A DNA stretch of 64,000 nt from Camarhynchus parvulus. Its lineage: Eukaryota; Chordata; Aves; Passeriformes; Thraupidae. The DNA is taken from positions 15,606,501 to 15,670,500 of the forward strand of contig NC_044584.1 in assembly GCF_901933205.1 (NCBI RefSeq), written 5' to 3'. The translations under genes and the position numbers were made by a program. Shown one piece after another: positions 12,696-23,500 of the stretch; within the stretch, counting starts at the first letter, position 1, and every line of letters starts with the position of its first letter. The notes under the pieces are model-generated. The model was given only the letters and a program-made list of their open reading frames with translations. It made no database searches and was not told where the DNA came from.

Positions 12696-15600
12696 CTGCA
12701 GAAAACAAAAACATAACAGTTAATATTGCAATTAGTGATAACAATAACAACTATTATTATTACTATAACTACTGTTGTATAGAAAATACAGACAAAATTA
12801 CTTCAGGAAAGGTCATTGTAATTCAAGTTTCATAGTTATCTTCAATTACTGATCTTTAATATCAGAGTCTGAGGCATGGAAATAAGTCATGAAACAAGGC
12901 ATTCACCAGACATGTGGCATTTACTGGAGTGAATGGCCAGGTGAATTACCTTGGCTGAAATGCACATGGATTTACTCCCTCAAGCTCTGGAATGGTGCCC
13001 GCACTATTTTCAGGTGTCCCCACAGCCTCTAGTACAGGGCAGATGATTCTTAGCCACTGTTTTGGCTCTGCTTACGAGCCAGAGGAGCCAGGACAGTTCA
13101 TTCTCTGGGCACAAACATTTCTGATAAACCTTTGCTAGCAAGGGTTACAGGGCAACCAAATAATGGGAGCATTTTTATTCCACCCTGGCAAAAGGAAAGC
13201 ACAGCCACAGCATGGCAATGTCTGTAGGAAGGAGATGCTCCCTGGGGTCCAGTGGAATGCCAGGTCTCAAGGGGTACAAATCAGCCACTGCCCTGCTCTT
13301 CAACAATCGCTGTCCTCCAGCCCTGCCACAGAACCCCAGCACAGAACTCACAGATCTGCTCTGTCTGTGTCTGGCCAAACTCCAAATTACTGCTTGTGCT
13401 TTACACCTGCTGCAGCATCCCCGGGCTGGCTGCAGACCCAGGGGGTGTGCCAAGCATGGGGGATGTTATCTTAATAAAGATAACCAGGCTGGAGGGACAG
13501 CAGGGGCAATAAAAGAGCAAAAGGAAGCGCTGCAGACTCGTTAGTGTTCCCAGCTGCGGTGCAGTGCCAATTACTGCTGTGTGCTCAGCCACAGGTAGAT
13601 CCACTCCCAGCTAACTGCAAACTCCACAGAACATCCCCCCAGCCACACTCTCTTTTTCCTTCAGTGAACAATTATTTTGAACTACTGGAACTGAAAAATT
13701 AGGGGTTTTCCTAAAGCACACTCAAATCAGAGGAGTGGGAAGTGCTTCTTGTAAATGGGAATAAAGAAAAAAACCCTGAGCAAAAGCATGTTGTAAACTC
13801 CAGAGCTATGGTACTTAAAATAGAACTTATAACTGCAACTGGAATCAAAACACAATCCAGACTTTGACAACAAGGCTTTTCAAAATCACAAAAGCCACAA
13901 TTAGAAGAATTTAAATGCACCCTAAGTTTATTTCTGCCTGTGCTATATTGTGTAATGCAAAACTACTCTGGAAAATCATAAAACATCAAGGCATTATAAG
14001 ACTGAAAAAGTGCAATGCAAAAATCTCAATAACAAACAAACTATTCCCACCCTTTCAAGCTACCTCCATCTCATGCACAGTAATTATTTCCCAGTAATTA
14101 ACTGTTCAGTAAGAGAGGGGAGAGGTGGTTTTGAAAGGTAACTCATGAGTTCAGAGTAAACAGCTTTGCATGACACATTTTCTGTAGAAGTGACTGCAGT
14201 TCACTGCAGTCTATGTAGCCAAAAGACAGTTAGGGAAGCTGGAAAATGCCCAGCCAAGAAGGGCTAAAAGGTTTTGCCTCCTAAAAATACCACAGGAGTT
14301 TTACCTGATCATTCCATTTTACATTCCACAGGATTATATTTAGGAACATCAGAGCATAACATATCTCTTAGCCAAATTTTGTGTGACAGAAAATCATTCA
14401 AATTTTGAGACTTTGGGTAAAAAATCTAACTTTACATATGTCAGGGAATATCCAATATTTCAAATGCAATACTTCTTCAGAAGACCACTGATCAAAACCA
14501 TCCAAAATGAAAGATTGGACAGAACTTTAGATCTGTCAGCTTTTGCTGTCAAAGCAGCTGACAGACATCTCTCAGCTTCTAAGTTACACTAACAGTGCCA
14601 CAATTTGTCTGAGAGAAAGAAAAAAAATCATCTTGGAAGACACAGATTGTTCTTCACAGCTGAAAGGCAGTCTCATATTTCAGCTCCTCACCACTCTCCC
14701 AGTGACGGCTGTCTCATCTAACTTTTTGAAGCCTGTGGAGGAAATACTTCATTCATGGTGAAAATAACAGTAATTAAACTTAACTTTATCTTGTCAGCCA
14801 ACAATGTGCTGGCCCATAGCTGTGTGGGTTAATCAAGTGTGATGGGAGTTGATGTATCTGAGAGAGCAGCTGCCAAGTAACCCTTCTGCAGCAGCTGGAG
14901 GAGGCAAATTCTCGGCTGTGGGTGTAATTTTGTGCATTTTTCTTACTGCCACAATATTAATCTCCTTCTTGAGTTGAAACTGGAAAAGCTTGAAACTTAA
15001 AACTCAGCCAAGCAAAGAAAAAAAGCCTCTGCCTGACCCAGCTTCCCAGTCATCCAGAGAGACACATGTCCAGCGTGCTGAAGGGAAGGAACTGATCCTG
15101 GGGGAACAAGCTGTGGTAGAAATGGGGCCCAGCAACACAAAAAGGATAATTTTTGCTTCATAGACTGGAGAAGCCACCATGGCCAGAGAAAGGCTTGGGT
15201 AGGAAAGAACCCTGTGGCTCCATTTCCTTCCCTGCTGTTTCCTACCCAGGGAGGGGGACAGGGAGTGGGAGGGGATTTAAGTGTGCTAATAGGCACTAGA
15301 TGTGATTTTAAATCTAAATTTAGAGCAACAGAAGGCTCAAATCCAAAGCACCACCAGTATAAACTTTAAAATATATTTATCCTTTTACAGATCTCTGCTT
15401 CTTGTTCCTCCTTTATTACTGCAGTTCTCTGAATATCCCTGCCCATAATTCTCTGTGCCCTACAACCCTTCGATGAGCATCCTGAATGGCAATATGAGCA
15501 TCAGAAGAAAGTACAGCCGTGAACAGGATAGGTTGGAACATCTAAAAATGTCTCAAATATTTTTGCTAACATGTAGCACTCCTGACATTGAATTTCTCTT

Positions 15601-15787
15601 TGCAAAGAGAAATCAGTTGTATCTCCAAAGCACGAGGTGAGCCATCAAAATCATCCTGACTGATAACAAACCCACAAAAAAAGCTCTCGCAGCAGCTGCT
15701 CATTTGGGGAGTCAAAAGTCACTGGAAAGCATACTTATTTCAAAGACCATCTAGGACACAAAAGCATACCATTTATTTGAACAAAGC

Positions 15788-15851
<64 letters not shown>
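15788..15851. repeat. (TAA)n microsatellite, about 21 copies
   Basis: The tract is an uninterrupted TAA run of 64 bp. It is followed by TATATATTTTTTTAAAAGCT and a second partial copy of that flank at about 15868-15890, a small local duplication. Such a pure trinucleotide tract is likely length-polymorphic. Confidence 0.95.
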
Positions 15852-15852
<1 letters not shown>

Positions 15853-18115
15853 TATATTTTTTTAAAAGCTAATAATATATTTTTTTAAAAATCAAGTTTT
15901 TGCGCCTTGAAATCTACTGACTTCTGCAATCCTATTAACAACATGAGCCCTGTTATCAAACAACCAGCTGTATTCAGGAATGAAACAGAAAACAGAGTGT
16001 ATCTTGTTTTTAAATTAAAATAAATATCAGTTCCTGACGTTTTGATAGAACACAACATGTGCCCCAACTACCTTTTGAATACCTGCCAACAACATGCCAG
16101 TCACAACACACACTTTGAAAGATAAAGAGAGGCGTTAAAAAGTAAGTGGTTCTGAAGCAAACAAAAAGGCATGTGCAAACAAAATGTTTCTGGCTACCTG
16201 CGTCAGACAAGTCTTGTAAATTTTAACGTGCAGGTGGAAAAAACTGGCCTTAAGAGTTTATTTAAAAGATGAGCCCTCTACTTTAGACAACAATAATCTT
16301 CAATAAGTAATCAGCTCTAGCAGTGGTTAATTCCTGGCAAAATGATAAAGAACTAGACTCGTACCATGCCAGGATGACTGATAGTATAAGCACTGATGAA
16401 ACCAAATGAAGCCCCTTGCACTTCATTCCTTGTTGCTTGGGATGATTATGCAAGAGGGACGTGATTGTCCTTGTGTCTTTACTTTAGGGGACTTCAGATA
16501 TTCAAAATAAAAAAAAGGTAAGAAAAGATTAAAACAATCAAAAGGTATGAATTGCAACCAGAGGTTTACTTCGTGGATACCTGGCAAAAGGTGTGTGTAA
16601 GAATATTCTGCATGCAGTACCTTGGACGTCCAGTTTACAATAAATAAATGTTACTTATTTATGCACCGAACAGGGTATTTCATACTTTTGGTGAGATCTG
16701 GATCTGATGGAACAGGACGGAAAATGACAAACAAAACACTTCAGGTGGGAAACAACAGGAGATTTTGCTCATCCTGGTCTTGGACATTAATAAATGAGGA
16801 TGTGTAACCTAAGTAATCCTGCAGTACAGGGCATAGATATGAACCTCCTCTAAAACCACATGGCTAAAAATCTCCCATCTCTTATTGCCAGCATTCCCTT
16901 CCTTCAGCACTGGCTGTGCTGATATGTAACATGTTATTTGCTCATGAACAGTTTTGTAGCCTTAGGATAATATGAATACAAAATATGCATCATCATTTAC
17001 AGAAAAACTATCATTGCAATATAGCAGGCAGAGTTCGTAGGCTCATATGCACATGGTTAATTTAGCTCTGTATTGCAACAAAATCTCTTTATGTGACCCA
17101 GTCAAGCCTTGTGCCTCTCTCTAGATTCACTGGGATGCTTTAAAACCAGTAAAAAACAAAGAGATTTTCCCATCTGCATAATTTGCCAAGTTTCACATCT
17201 ATATACAAAATGAGGAAGAAAACAGCTTCTAAGAAAGCATGAGGAAATTCAGCCCCTTTTCTCCAGATCATTTTAACTAGATCAATTATCACGTCACATG
17301 AAAACCATCCCTGTGTTTTATTTTTACTGTGTTACAAGAAAATGATGAGCTTGATTAAAAAATAAAGCCACTGTGTGCCTGGATTTTAGTAAAACCTCCC
17401 TAATGAGACCTCAAATACAGAAAATATGATCCATTATATTGCAAAGTGGAAAAGAGTCTAATCTACCTCAGGAAACCTTTATGTGCACATTTCATCTGCT
17501 TTCCACTGGATGGGAAAAACTGAATTCAATTGAAAACCAAATACCAACAATGGCAGAGTCTAGCAGAACTAAAAGCATAATTGCAATACACTTCAGTTCA
17601 TGTGCTATTGTTTGACATGACGGAGTTAGGAATTTGTTTGAATTTGAATTTTCTGAACCAGTAATGGCACACTCAAGCACGTGATCCCACAATTCCAAAG
17701 GAAACATTTAAAAAATGTATTGTTTCCAAACGCCTCAAATAACTGTGGATTCTTTTTCTATCATTAATGTACAACATTATACCAACTTAGGTCAGTATTG
17801 GAATGAATTTTATTTTTTAGATGGCTTGGAATTCTGATTTCTCCATGGGAAAAGAAGAAAAGCTGGAAGCAGCACCTTGTACCAGGTACTTTTTTCTAAC
17901 AAATTGTGGAAGGAAGATATGGAAAATGATCTTTGACCAGATGCGTGTCCTGGCACTAAAAGGTTCTACAGGAAAGACATTCTTGCTGGTCTCCCTCCCT
18001 CCATGGCCCAAATCAAGCTGAATCCTCCCATCAGTTCACTCATCACTACATTAACACTGCACAAAGCAGAGAACATCACTCTCCCATCAGGTCCATGTCC
18101 TCCACCAAAGCCACT

Positions 18116-18500
18116 GGGGTTCAACACTGGGATTCCAATCAGGGGGATTTGGGGTCAAACACCGGGATTTCAGTCAGTGGGATTCAGGGTCCAGCACTGG
18201 GATTCCAGACAGAGAGATTCGGGGTCCAACACTGGGATTACAGTCAGAGGGATTCAGGGTCCAACACTGGGATTCCAGTGAGAGGGATTTGGGGTCCATC
18301 ATTACAATTCCAGTCAGAGAGATTTGGGGTCCAACACTGGGATTCCAATCAGAGGGATTTGGGGTCCAACACTGGGATTCCAGCCAGGGGGATTTGGGGT
18401 CCAACACCAGGATTACAGTCAGAGGGATTTGGGGTCCAACACCGGGATTACAGCCAGGGGGTTTCGGGGTCCAACACTGGGATTCCAGCCAGAGGGATTT
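18116..18500. repeat. Minisatellite, 11 copies of a 35-bp unit
   Basis: The unit starts GGGGTCCAACACTGGG, continues ATTCCAGTCAGAGGGATTT and repeats 11 times in exactly 385 bp with only substitutions and no length change. Because 35 is not a multiple of 3, each copy shifts frame, and the long open frames across it repeat every 105 nt; they are not genes. The array ends about 200 bp downstream of the 61-nt exon donor in gene orientation. The plus strand has GGG or GGGG runs about every 10-13 nt, so weak G-quadruplex formation is possible. Confidence 0.95.
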
Positions 18501-18660
18501 GTGCTCTGCTCACCTGGCTGGGAATCAGCCAAGCTCTGCAGAGGTGGCATTCCTGCCCAACCCCATCACGTTCTGGGACTCTGAGCCCCAGGAAGGCAGG
18601 AGGTGCAGAGTGGGACCCCCCAGGAGCAGCGAGTGCCCCGTTGAGCAGGACTGGGGGTGG

Positions 18661-18697
18661 CATGCAGGGACAGTCACCCAGAGCAGGGGCTCATGCA
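18661..18697 (-). promoter_or_regulatory. Two TGCATG sites just downstream of the 61-nt exon
   Basis: TGCATG at 18692-18697 occupies intron positions +6 to +11 and a second copy at 18661-18666 occupies +37 to +42. Downstream RBFOX sites usually promote inclusion of the preceding exon, so these may secure inclusion of the frame-determining 61-nt exon. Confidence 0.65.
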
Positions 18698-18702
18698 CTT
18701 AC

Positions 18703-18763
18703 CGTTCGTGTAAGGGTTGACGGTCTTTTTATTTGTCATTACACGCGCTGTGGCATTATTTAC
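18703..18763 (-). CDS. RBFOX1: RBFOX1 coding exon, end of RRM (61 nt)
   Basis: The exon begins GTAAATAATGCC and ends AACG. It encodes VNNATARVMTNKKTVNPYTN plus one base of the next Gly codon, so it enters in phase 0 and leaves in phase 1. The last beta strand of the RRM (ARVMT) and the start of the C-terminal linker are here. TVNPYTNG fits RBFOX1 and RBFOX3 has TGNPYTNG and RBFOX2 MVTPYANG at this position, as remembered. The acceptor is TGCTTAG at 18770-18764. The donor is GTAAGT at 18702-18697, immediately followed by a TGCATG that overlaps its last T. Skipping this 61-nt exon would shift the frame. Short CpG-rich codons (GCGCGT, GACCGTC, ACGAACG) stand out against the CpG-poor surroundings. 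Confidence 0.96.
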
Positions 18764-19584
18764 CTAAGCACATAGAACAGGGGATTAGAAAGGGTTACAG
18801 GCAGGGCCCGTGTCACTATTAAAGGCATGCATTATTACTGCTATTAGTCATGTGAAAATAAAATGCAATTTAATTTATAGAAGGCAACAGGTGCATAACA
18901 AAATCATACTATTTATAATTACATTTACTTTCATAACCATTTTAACTTACAAATCATTTCAATAAAGCAACATCATATCATTTAAACTTTAATAAAAAGA
19001 CATTAAAAGCAAATTAAAAGGTACTGCATAATTTAAGACTTAAGAGCATGCTTGTATTCCATGATAACACTGATACAATAAATACTCAAAACAGAAGAAA
19101 AAGAAAAAGATTATATGAAGGAACATGCAGTGGAGTAGAAAGGAAAGAGACAAGGTACAAGGAAACAAAGAAAATGTCAAAAAAGGGACAAACGAATTTT
19201 AGCAGTGTGCAACATAACCCTTTAGAAGAGAAGTACCATTGGAAAAGCAACATCTAGCATTCAACACTTGGAACAAGAGCCTTTTTCATTGCAAGAATTA
19301 ACAAAATCATTCAAGCTTTAAAATCACAGCTAACAAAAGGATAAAAAGAGGGTGCATTATTTAACACAATATGGAGTTAACAATCTGAGTAAGATGTGCA
19401 CGAAGTCATATCCTCAATCCAATCAGTGCCTCCCAGGCTTGCTTAAAACGTACACTCAATTACAGGCGTACCAATATATAGAAAAAAATGTAGCATCAAG
19501 AAAACTTAATACAACAAGTCAAAAAAATCCACGTGGTATATCAGCGCTAAATACGTGAAACGGCAGATGGACTTCTCCACTTAC

Positions 19585-19652
19585 CATTCAGCACCATCGC
19601 CAGCATGGGTATGTATACAGTTACCATGGTTACTGAGAGTTTGGTGAGGGCC
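19585..19652 (-). other. Candidate alternative (poison) exon of RBFOX1, 68 nt
   Basis: Between the 93-nt and 61-nt exons, the minus strand has a T/C-rich tract (TTTTCATTTTCCCCC), then GCGCTTAG at 19660-19653, a 68-nt segment, and a full-consensus donor ATG/GTAAGT at 19584-19579. After the 93-nt exon the segment is open for 22 codons (GPHQTLSNHG ... GDGAE) and leaves two bases, TG. Joined to the 61-nt exon it gives TGG TAA, a stop; joined to the 54-nt exon it stops 13 codons in. Inclusion would therefore truncate the protein just after RNP1 and probably trigger mRNA decay. The segment and about 200 nt on each side hold far more CpG than the rest of the intron, which suggests selection. No TGCATG lies within it. 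I do not recall such an exon in RBFOX1; it could be a chance pair of sites. Confidence 0.4.
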
Positions 19653-19987
19653 CTAAGCGCTACCGTCGAGGGGGAAAATGAAAAGGCAAAATATGCAACA
19701 TCTTACTCAAAAGACGACAGCATTTTCAATTGGTAATTCTTTCTTTTTTTTTTTTTTTTTTTTAAATTCTAACAAATACGACTGAGGCAGTGTTGAAGGG
19801 GATCCAGTGGCATGGCAAACGTGGCTGGAGGTTTTTGGAGATGGGGATGGCTCAGGCCACCCAGCTTCTTGAAAATTAAACATGACAATTGCTCGGTCTC
19901 TAGTCTAGCTTTGTTTCTTGTGCATCTTTTGGATGCTTCTTTCCCAATCTGAATTTTTTGAAAGCCACTGTGGATCCCACATCAACC

Positions 19988-20055
19988 CTGCAGCAACAAA
20001 AAGAAAAAAAAAAAAAAAAGAAAAAAAAAAAAAAAAAACAAAAAAAAAAAAACAA
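19988..20055 (-). other. Long T-rich tract ending in CTGCAG, decoy acceptor-like
   Basis: On the minus strand about 60 nt of nearly pure T (A-rich on the plus strand) run into GTTGCTGCAG/GGTTGATG. It looks like a strong 3' splice site 480 nt downstream of the 93-nt exon. Use after that exon would give GGT TGA, an immediate stop. No clear donor or poly(A) signal follows, so it may be a decoy or merely the A tail of an old retro-insertion read backwards. Confidence 0.3.
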
Positions 20056-20251
20056 CCTTTTGTTTGTTTTTGTTTTGTCTGTCACACTTTTTTTTTGTTG
20101 TTATTGTTCTCAAATTTTCTAATTTTTTTTTTTTGTTGGCTGGTTTTTGGAATCTACTGCACCCATTGATTTACAAAACATCCAAAATAATAACTTCAAA
20201 ATATTAAAGCTTTTTTTTTTTTTTCAAATCCATCATCCACCTTTCAGCAAC

Positions 20252-20280
20252 AATGATAATAATAATAATAATAATAATTA
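20252..20280. repeat. (ATA)n microsatellite
   Basis: TAATAATAATAATAATAAT-type repeats of about 29 bp lie about 190 bp downstream of the 93-nt exon in gene orientation, followed by a degenerate continuation to about 20300. Confidence 0.85.
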
Positions 20281-20463
20281 CAAAAGAAATAATAATAAAA
20301 AACCCAAGTAAGGCCAGATTCTCTCTCTTTATATATAAATATATATATAAACAATGGGAAGGGGGAAAGGGGAGCACACAGAAGACACCAATGATGCATC
20401 TGAAACAACAAATGAGAGTGAAGCAGACATTTATAAAAAAGATGAAAAGGAAAATATTTTGAA

Positions 20464-20469
20464 CATGCA
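20464..20469 (-). promoter_or_regulatory. TGCATG embedded in the 5' splice site of the 93-nt exon
   Basis: The donor reads GAG/GTGCATG, so the T of the GT is the first base of the RBFOX site, at intron positions +2 to +7. A bound RBFOX protein would compete directly with U1 snRNP. The weak non-consensus donor is consistent with a regulated exon. Confidence 0.8.
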
Positions 20470-20470
20470 C

Positions 20471-20563
20471 CTCGATTTTACGGCCCTCTACCACGGTGCC
20501 GTGTAATTTCTCCCTCGCCCTGTCCGCATCAGCACTATTTTCGAAAGTTACGAAACCAAATCC
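20471..20563 (-). CDS. RBFOX1: RBFOX1 coding exon, RRM core with RNP1; autoregulated (93 nt)
   Basis: The exon encodes 31 residues, from [19 protein letters not shown] to VVEGRKIE, in phase 0. GFGFVTF with the preceding Lys is RNP1; its two aromatic Phe residues contact RNA in the Fox-1 RRM structure. The acceptor reads TGCATGCAG directly before the exon. The donor is unusual, GTGCAT at 20470-20465, instead of GTAAGT. Both sites contain or overlap TGCATG, the RBFOX recognition element. Published work on RBFOX proteins (Damianov and Black) shows that they repress their own 93-nt RRM exon, giving an in-frame product with a defective RRM that acts dominant-negatively. The exon keeps many CpG dinucleotides, unlike most of the window. 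The intron upstream has a C/T tract ending TTCTCCCTCC. Confidence 0.97.
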
Positions 20564-23500
20564 CTGCATGCAGGAGGGAGAAGGGGGGAAAACAACATGC
20601 ACATTATTATTTCAGTCAATGACCACTTGTTTGCTTATGTTCTCTCTCTTTAATTTAATATTTTTCTTGTCCTCGCTTCATTTCTGTAACATGCAAATTA
20701 GAAAAATTATAGTTGTATTGAGATGTGCAATAAATAAGCAACAAATGTGAACAAATTTTTTTTCCCTGTCATCAGTTAGATAATACCCTCTGAGAAAGTC
20801 AAAGAATGATACCAAAAATACCTTTTCTACATGTCACTACAGAGGAAAATAAATCTAACAATAAGAAAATGAAATTAAAATAAATTACAGTGTTTTCACA
20901 TAGAAAAAAATGAACTAATGAGAAAAGAAAATGAACCACATTTTAATGACATGCAGATATCTCAACGAAATAAAAAACATGTGCACAAAATTCAACACTG
21001 AATGTCAATATACTCTAAACATTGCCTACTTAGTCATGCTGTTGTGATCATAAGAAACACTGTTCCCATGCAACACTAGGGTAACTTAAACTTTTGTCAA
21101 ACTATACAGCCTTTACTTATTTTTTTATAAAAGGAAAAAAGGAAAAAAAAAGAGAAAACCACCAACAAAACAAAAGTACTTTCAGAACAAAGTATAAACT
21201 TTCTTGTATTAACAGATCAAAGAAAATCACATGATGTGAATAGAAAAAGAAATTCTGATAAAAGAAGAAAAATGCAAACGTTTTGAATAAATTTAACTGC
21301 TTCATTTACTTGTTCTGCATATTATTTTCCACATATAGAACATGCAACTGGTAAAACTCCAGAATCCCATGCTAGTAGCACAAATCTGAAATTCTGCTTA
21401 TAACAAATCCCCTCCTTTATAATACTAGGCTAAAACAAACATTTCAAATCCTACTAAATTGCCTTTTATGCCCTGAGTTAAACTAAACACAGTTTAAAAT
21501 GGCAAATATTTTGGACAAATCTGACAGTGAAGAACATTTTAGAAACATACACCAACCCTTTGAAGTAATTCTTGAATTAGCACTACAATGCCTTTGCATG
21601 CCTCCCAAAATTATCCAAACGCTCCTCTACATCCCTGAGCTTTCACACCCAGAACCATTTACAAGTTGCACGTGGTGCTTTGCACACAGACAGTGCTGAC
21701 ATAGTTTAAGAGCTACTAAAACCGTTTCTTTTATTTTTTTATTTCTGTTTTAGCCTGAACTCCGTTCTGCTCCTGAGCAATCAGCCACTCGTCTGCCTTT
21801 GTTGAGTTTTGCCAGTGTTCACCCACTAGGAACACTCTCTGCAGGGCTATCTACTACACAAAGTGACTGGTTGGAAAAAAAAAAAAGGGAAAAAATAATA
21901 ATAAAAAAGAAAGGGAAGACATTTCTACATTCATTTACACAAAGGGGAAACCAAATATCAAACTAAGGCAAAACTGACACCAAGCAGTGAGAAATGAATG
22001 GGTATGGACTGCAGAGCTAATTAGTCAACCACCAACAAAAAGTGAAGTTACTCTCAGGATAATTTCCGGGGTTATTTGGGTTATTTCACCTACTCAAATA
22101 ACTCAAAGAATAAAGTTATTTATTTATTCCCATTTATCATGCAAAAAGGGACATTTATGTACAGCAGTGTGTCTCTAAAGCAGCTGAAGCACAGCAACTC
22201 TTTTTTCCCCGATTTAAACCCAGCCTGAAGCCTGAGCTCCCAAGCACTCTGCCAGCAGCTGCAGCCCCAGCTGAAGCCATTCTCACAGCTCCTGATTCCA
22301 CACATTTTCTCCACACCACTCTCCACAATTTTAGCACAAGGCCACGACCTCACTTGCCACAAGGCACTGAGGATGGAACTCTCTTTTTCCCAAAGCACCA
22401 GGAGTGGTGAGGGAAAGCAAATCCCCCTCCTCAGCACTGATCTCCATGGTTTAGATCCCTGTACAGGCTATGCTTATACCTAAACCCATCCTCAACTTTA
22501 AACTTTTATTTCTTCCAGAAATGCTTCATCCTATCTTGTTCAAGCTCTGTAAAAAACCCTCTTAATTTAGGATACCATTAAGAAAATTTCACAGCAAAAA
22601 ACATCACTTGATCCATGGATCTAAGCAGAGTAACTCCATTCAATGGCAGAAATTCCCCCAATTCTGTTTGGTTTTTTCCTATTATCTTGCCTGAGAAATT
22701 GTCCCCTCTTGGAATTGCAAACATTTGGAGGGAGTTTAGTCAAAACTTTCTGTCACTCTCCTCAGCTCACAGTGCTACCAGTTAACTTTTGTTCAAACAG
22801 CTAAAGAGAAAGATAAAAACCTAATTACACTAAAAAATTAGAAAAACATAGAAAGTGGAGCCACAAGCCAAGATAAGACAAGAACTTCAAAGATTCTGAA
22901 AATAATACTCATTGTCATTTTTTAATTTCTTACGTTGTACTTATTCTCATCATCAACACTACTTAACTTAAGCTCTTACTATTTATGCAAATGTTTAACT
23001 TCACCTGGCTGTCAGAGAAACTCAAGAACAAAACACAGATTTACCCATCACACATTCAAATACCTACACAAACGCTTCAGCATCAATTTAATTTGCAGCT
23101 GAGTTAACAGCTGCATTCTATTAACTGGTAATGCAAATATATGCCTTTTATTTTTAAAATCTGTCAAGTGATTTAATAATAGCCAAGTTAGTATGTGAGA
23201 AGGTTCTGATTTAATTTGGGAGGCGCTTTGGAGTGCTCCTTATTTGAAGAAATAGGTGTTAATGTAATATACACTAGATACACATTAATAAATACACACA
23301 TAAACAGATTTCCGAATGTATATATGGAGCTGTCTAGAGCATTGATTTATACCTGATAGAAAATGGTCAAAAATTCAAAAGTCATCAGTGCTGCTGTATA
23401 TTTTAGCAAAGCTTTCTTCATTATGATTACACATTCAAACAAGCAGAAATTTGTAGTATGACTCTTTCATTGATTTAGGGTTTTCTTTTATGGAAGGACT

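Larger units (their letters stand above)
12696..18702 (-). other. RBFOX1: RBFOX1 intron between the 54-nt C-terminal and 61-nt exons
   Basis: The intron is 6007 bp. It holds a moderately GC-rich stretch at 13000-13650 with no recognisable gene, a (TAA)n tract at 15788-15851, an AT-rich duplicated flank after it and the 35-bp minisatellite at 18116-18500. No other exon was recognised. Confidence 0.9.
18764..20470 (-). other. RBFOX1: RBFOX1 intron between the 61-nt and 93-nt exons
   Basis: The intron is 1707 bp, the shortest in the window. It contains TGCATG sites, the candidate 68-nt exon, the T-rich acceptor-like site, a T run at 19743-19763 and an (ATA)n tract at 20252-20280. CpG is enriched from about 19400 to 19700. 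Confidence 0.9.
18661..22143 (-). promoter_or_regulatory. Cluster of 12 TGCATG (RBFOX binding) sites
   Basis: On the transcribed-sense minus strand, TGCATG occurs at 18661-18666, 18692-18697, 18826-18831, 19124-19129, 20464-20469, 20567-20572, 20596-20601, 20690-20695, 20950-20955, 21067-21072, 21341-21346 and 22138-22143. About one would be expected in 3.5 kb of random sequence, and I found none in the next 3.5 kb upstream. UGCAUG is the established RBFOX binding element. The sites surround the 93-nt RRM exon and the 61-nt exon of RBFOX1 itself, so the obvious reading is a self-regulatory splicing region. Site counts were made by eye. Confidence 0.75.

Noticed and set aside
13163..13544. Several overlapping frames of 86-110 codons in a GC-richer stretch
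   Set aside because: Frames overlap on both strands with no recognisable domain, as expected where stop codons are rarer.
18095..18775. A 226-codon plus-strand open frame and overlapping frames
   Set aside because: It is read from the 35-bp minisatellite in all three frames, and runs antisense through a genuine RBFOX1 exon.
20204..20602. A 132-codon minus-strand frame containing the RRM core
   Set aside because: Only 20471-20563 is exon. The rest reads through the acceptor on one side and through the GT donor into intron on the other.
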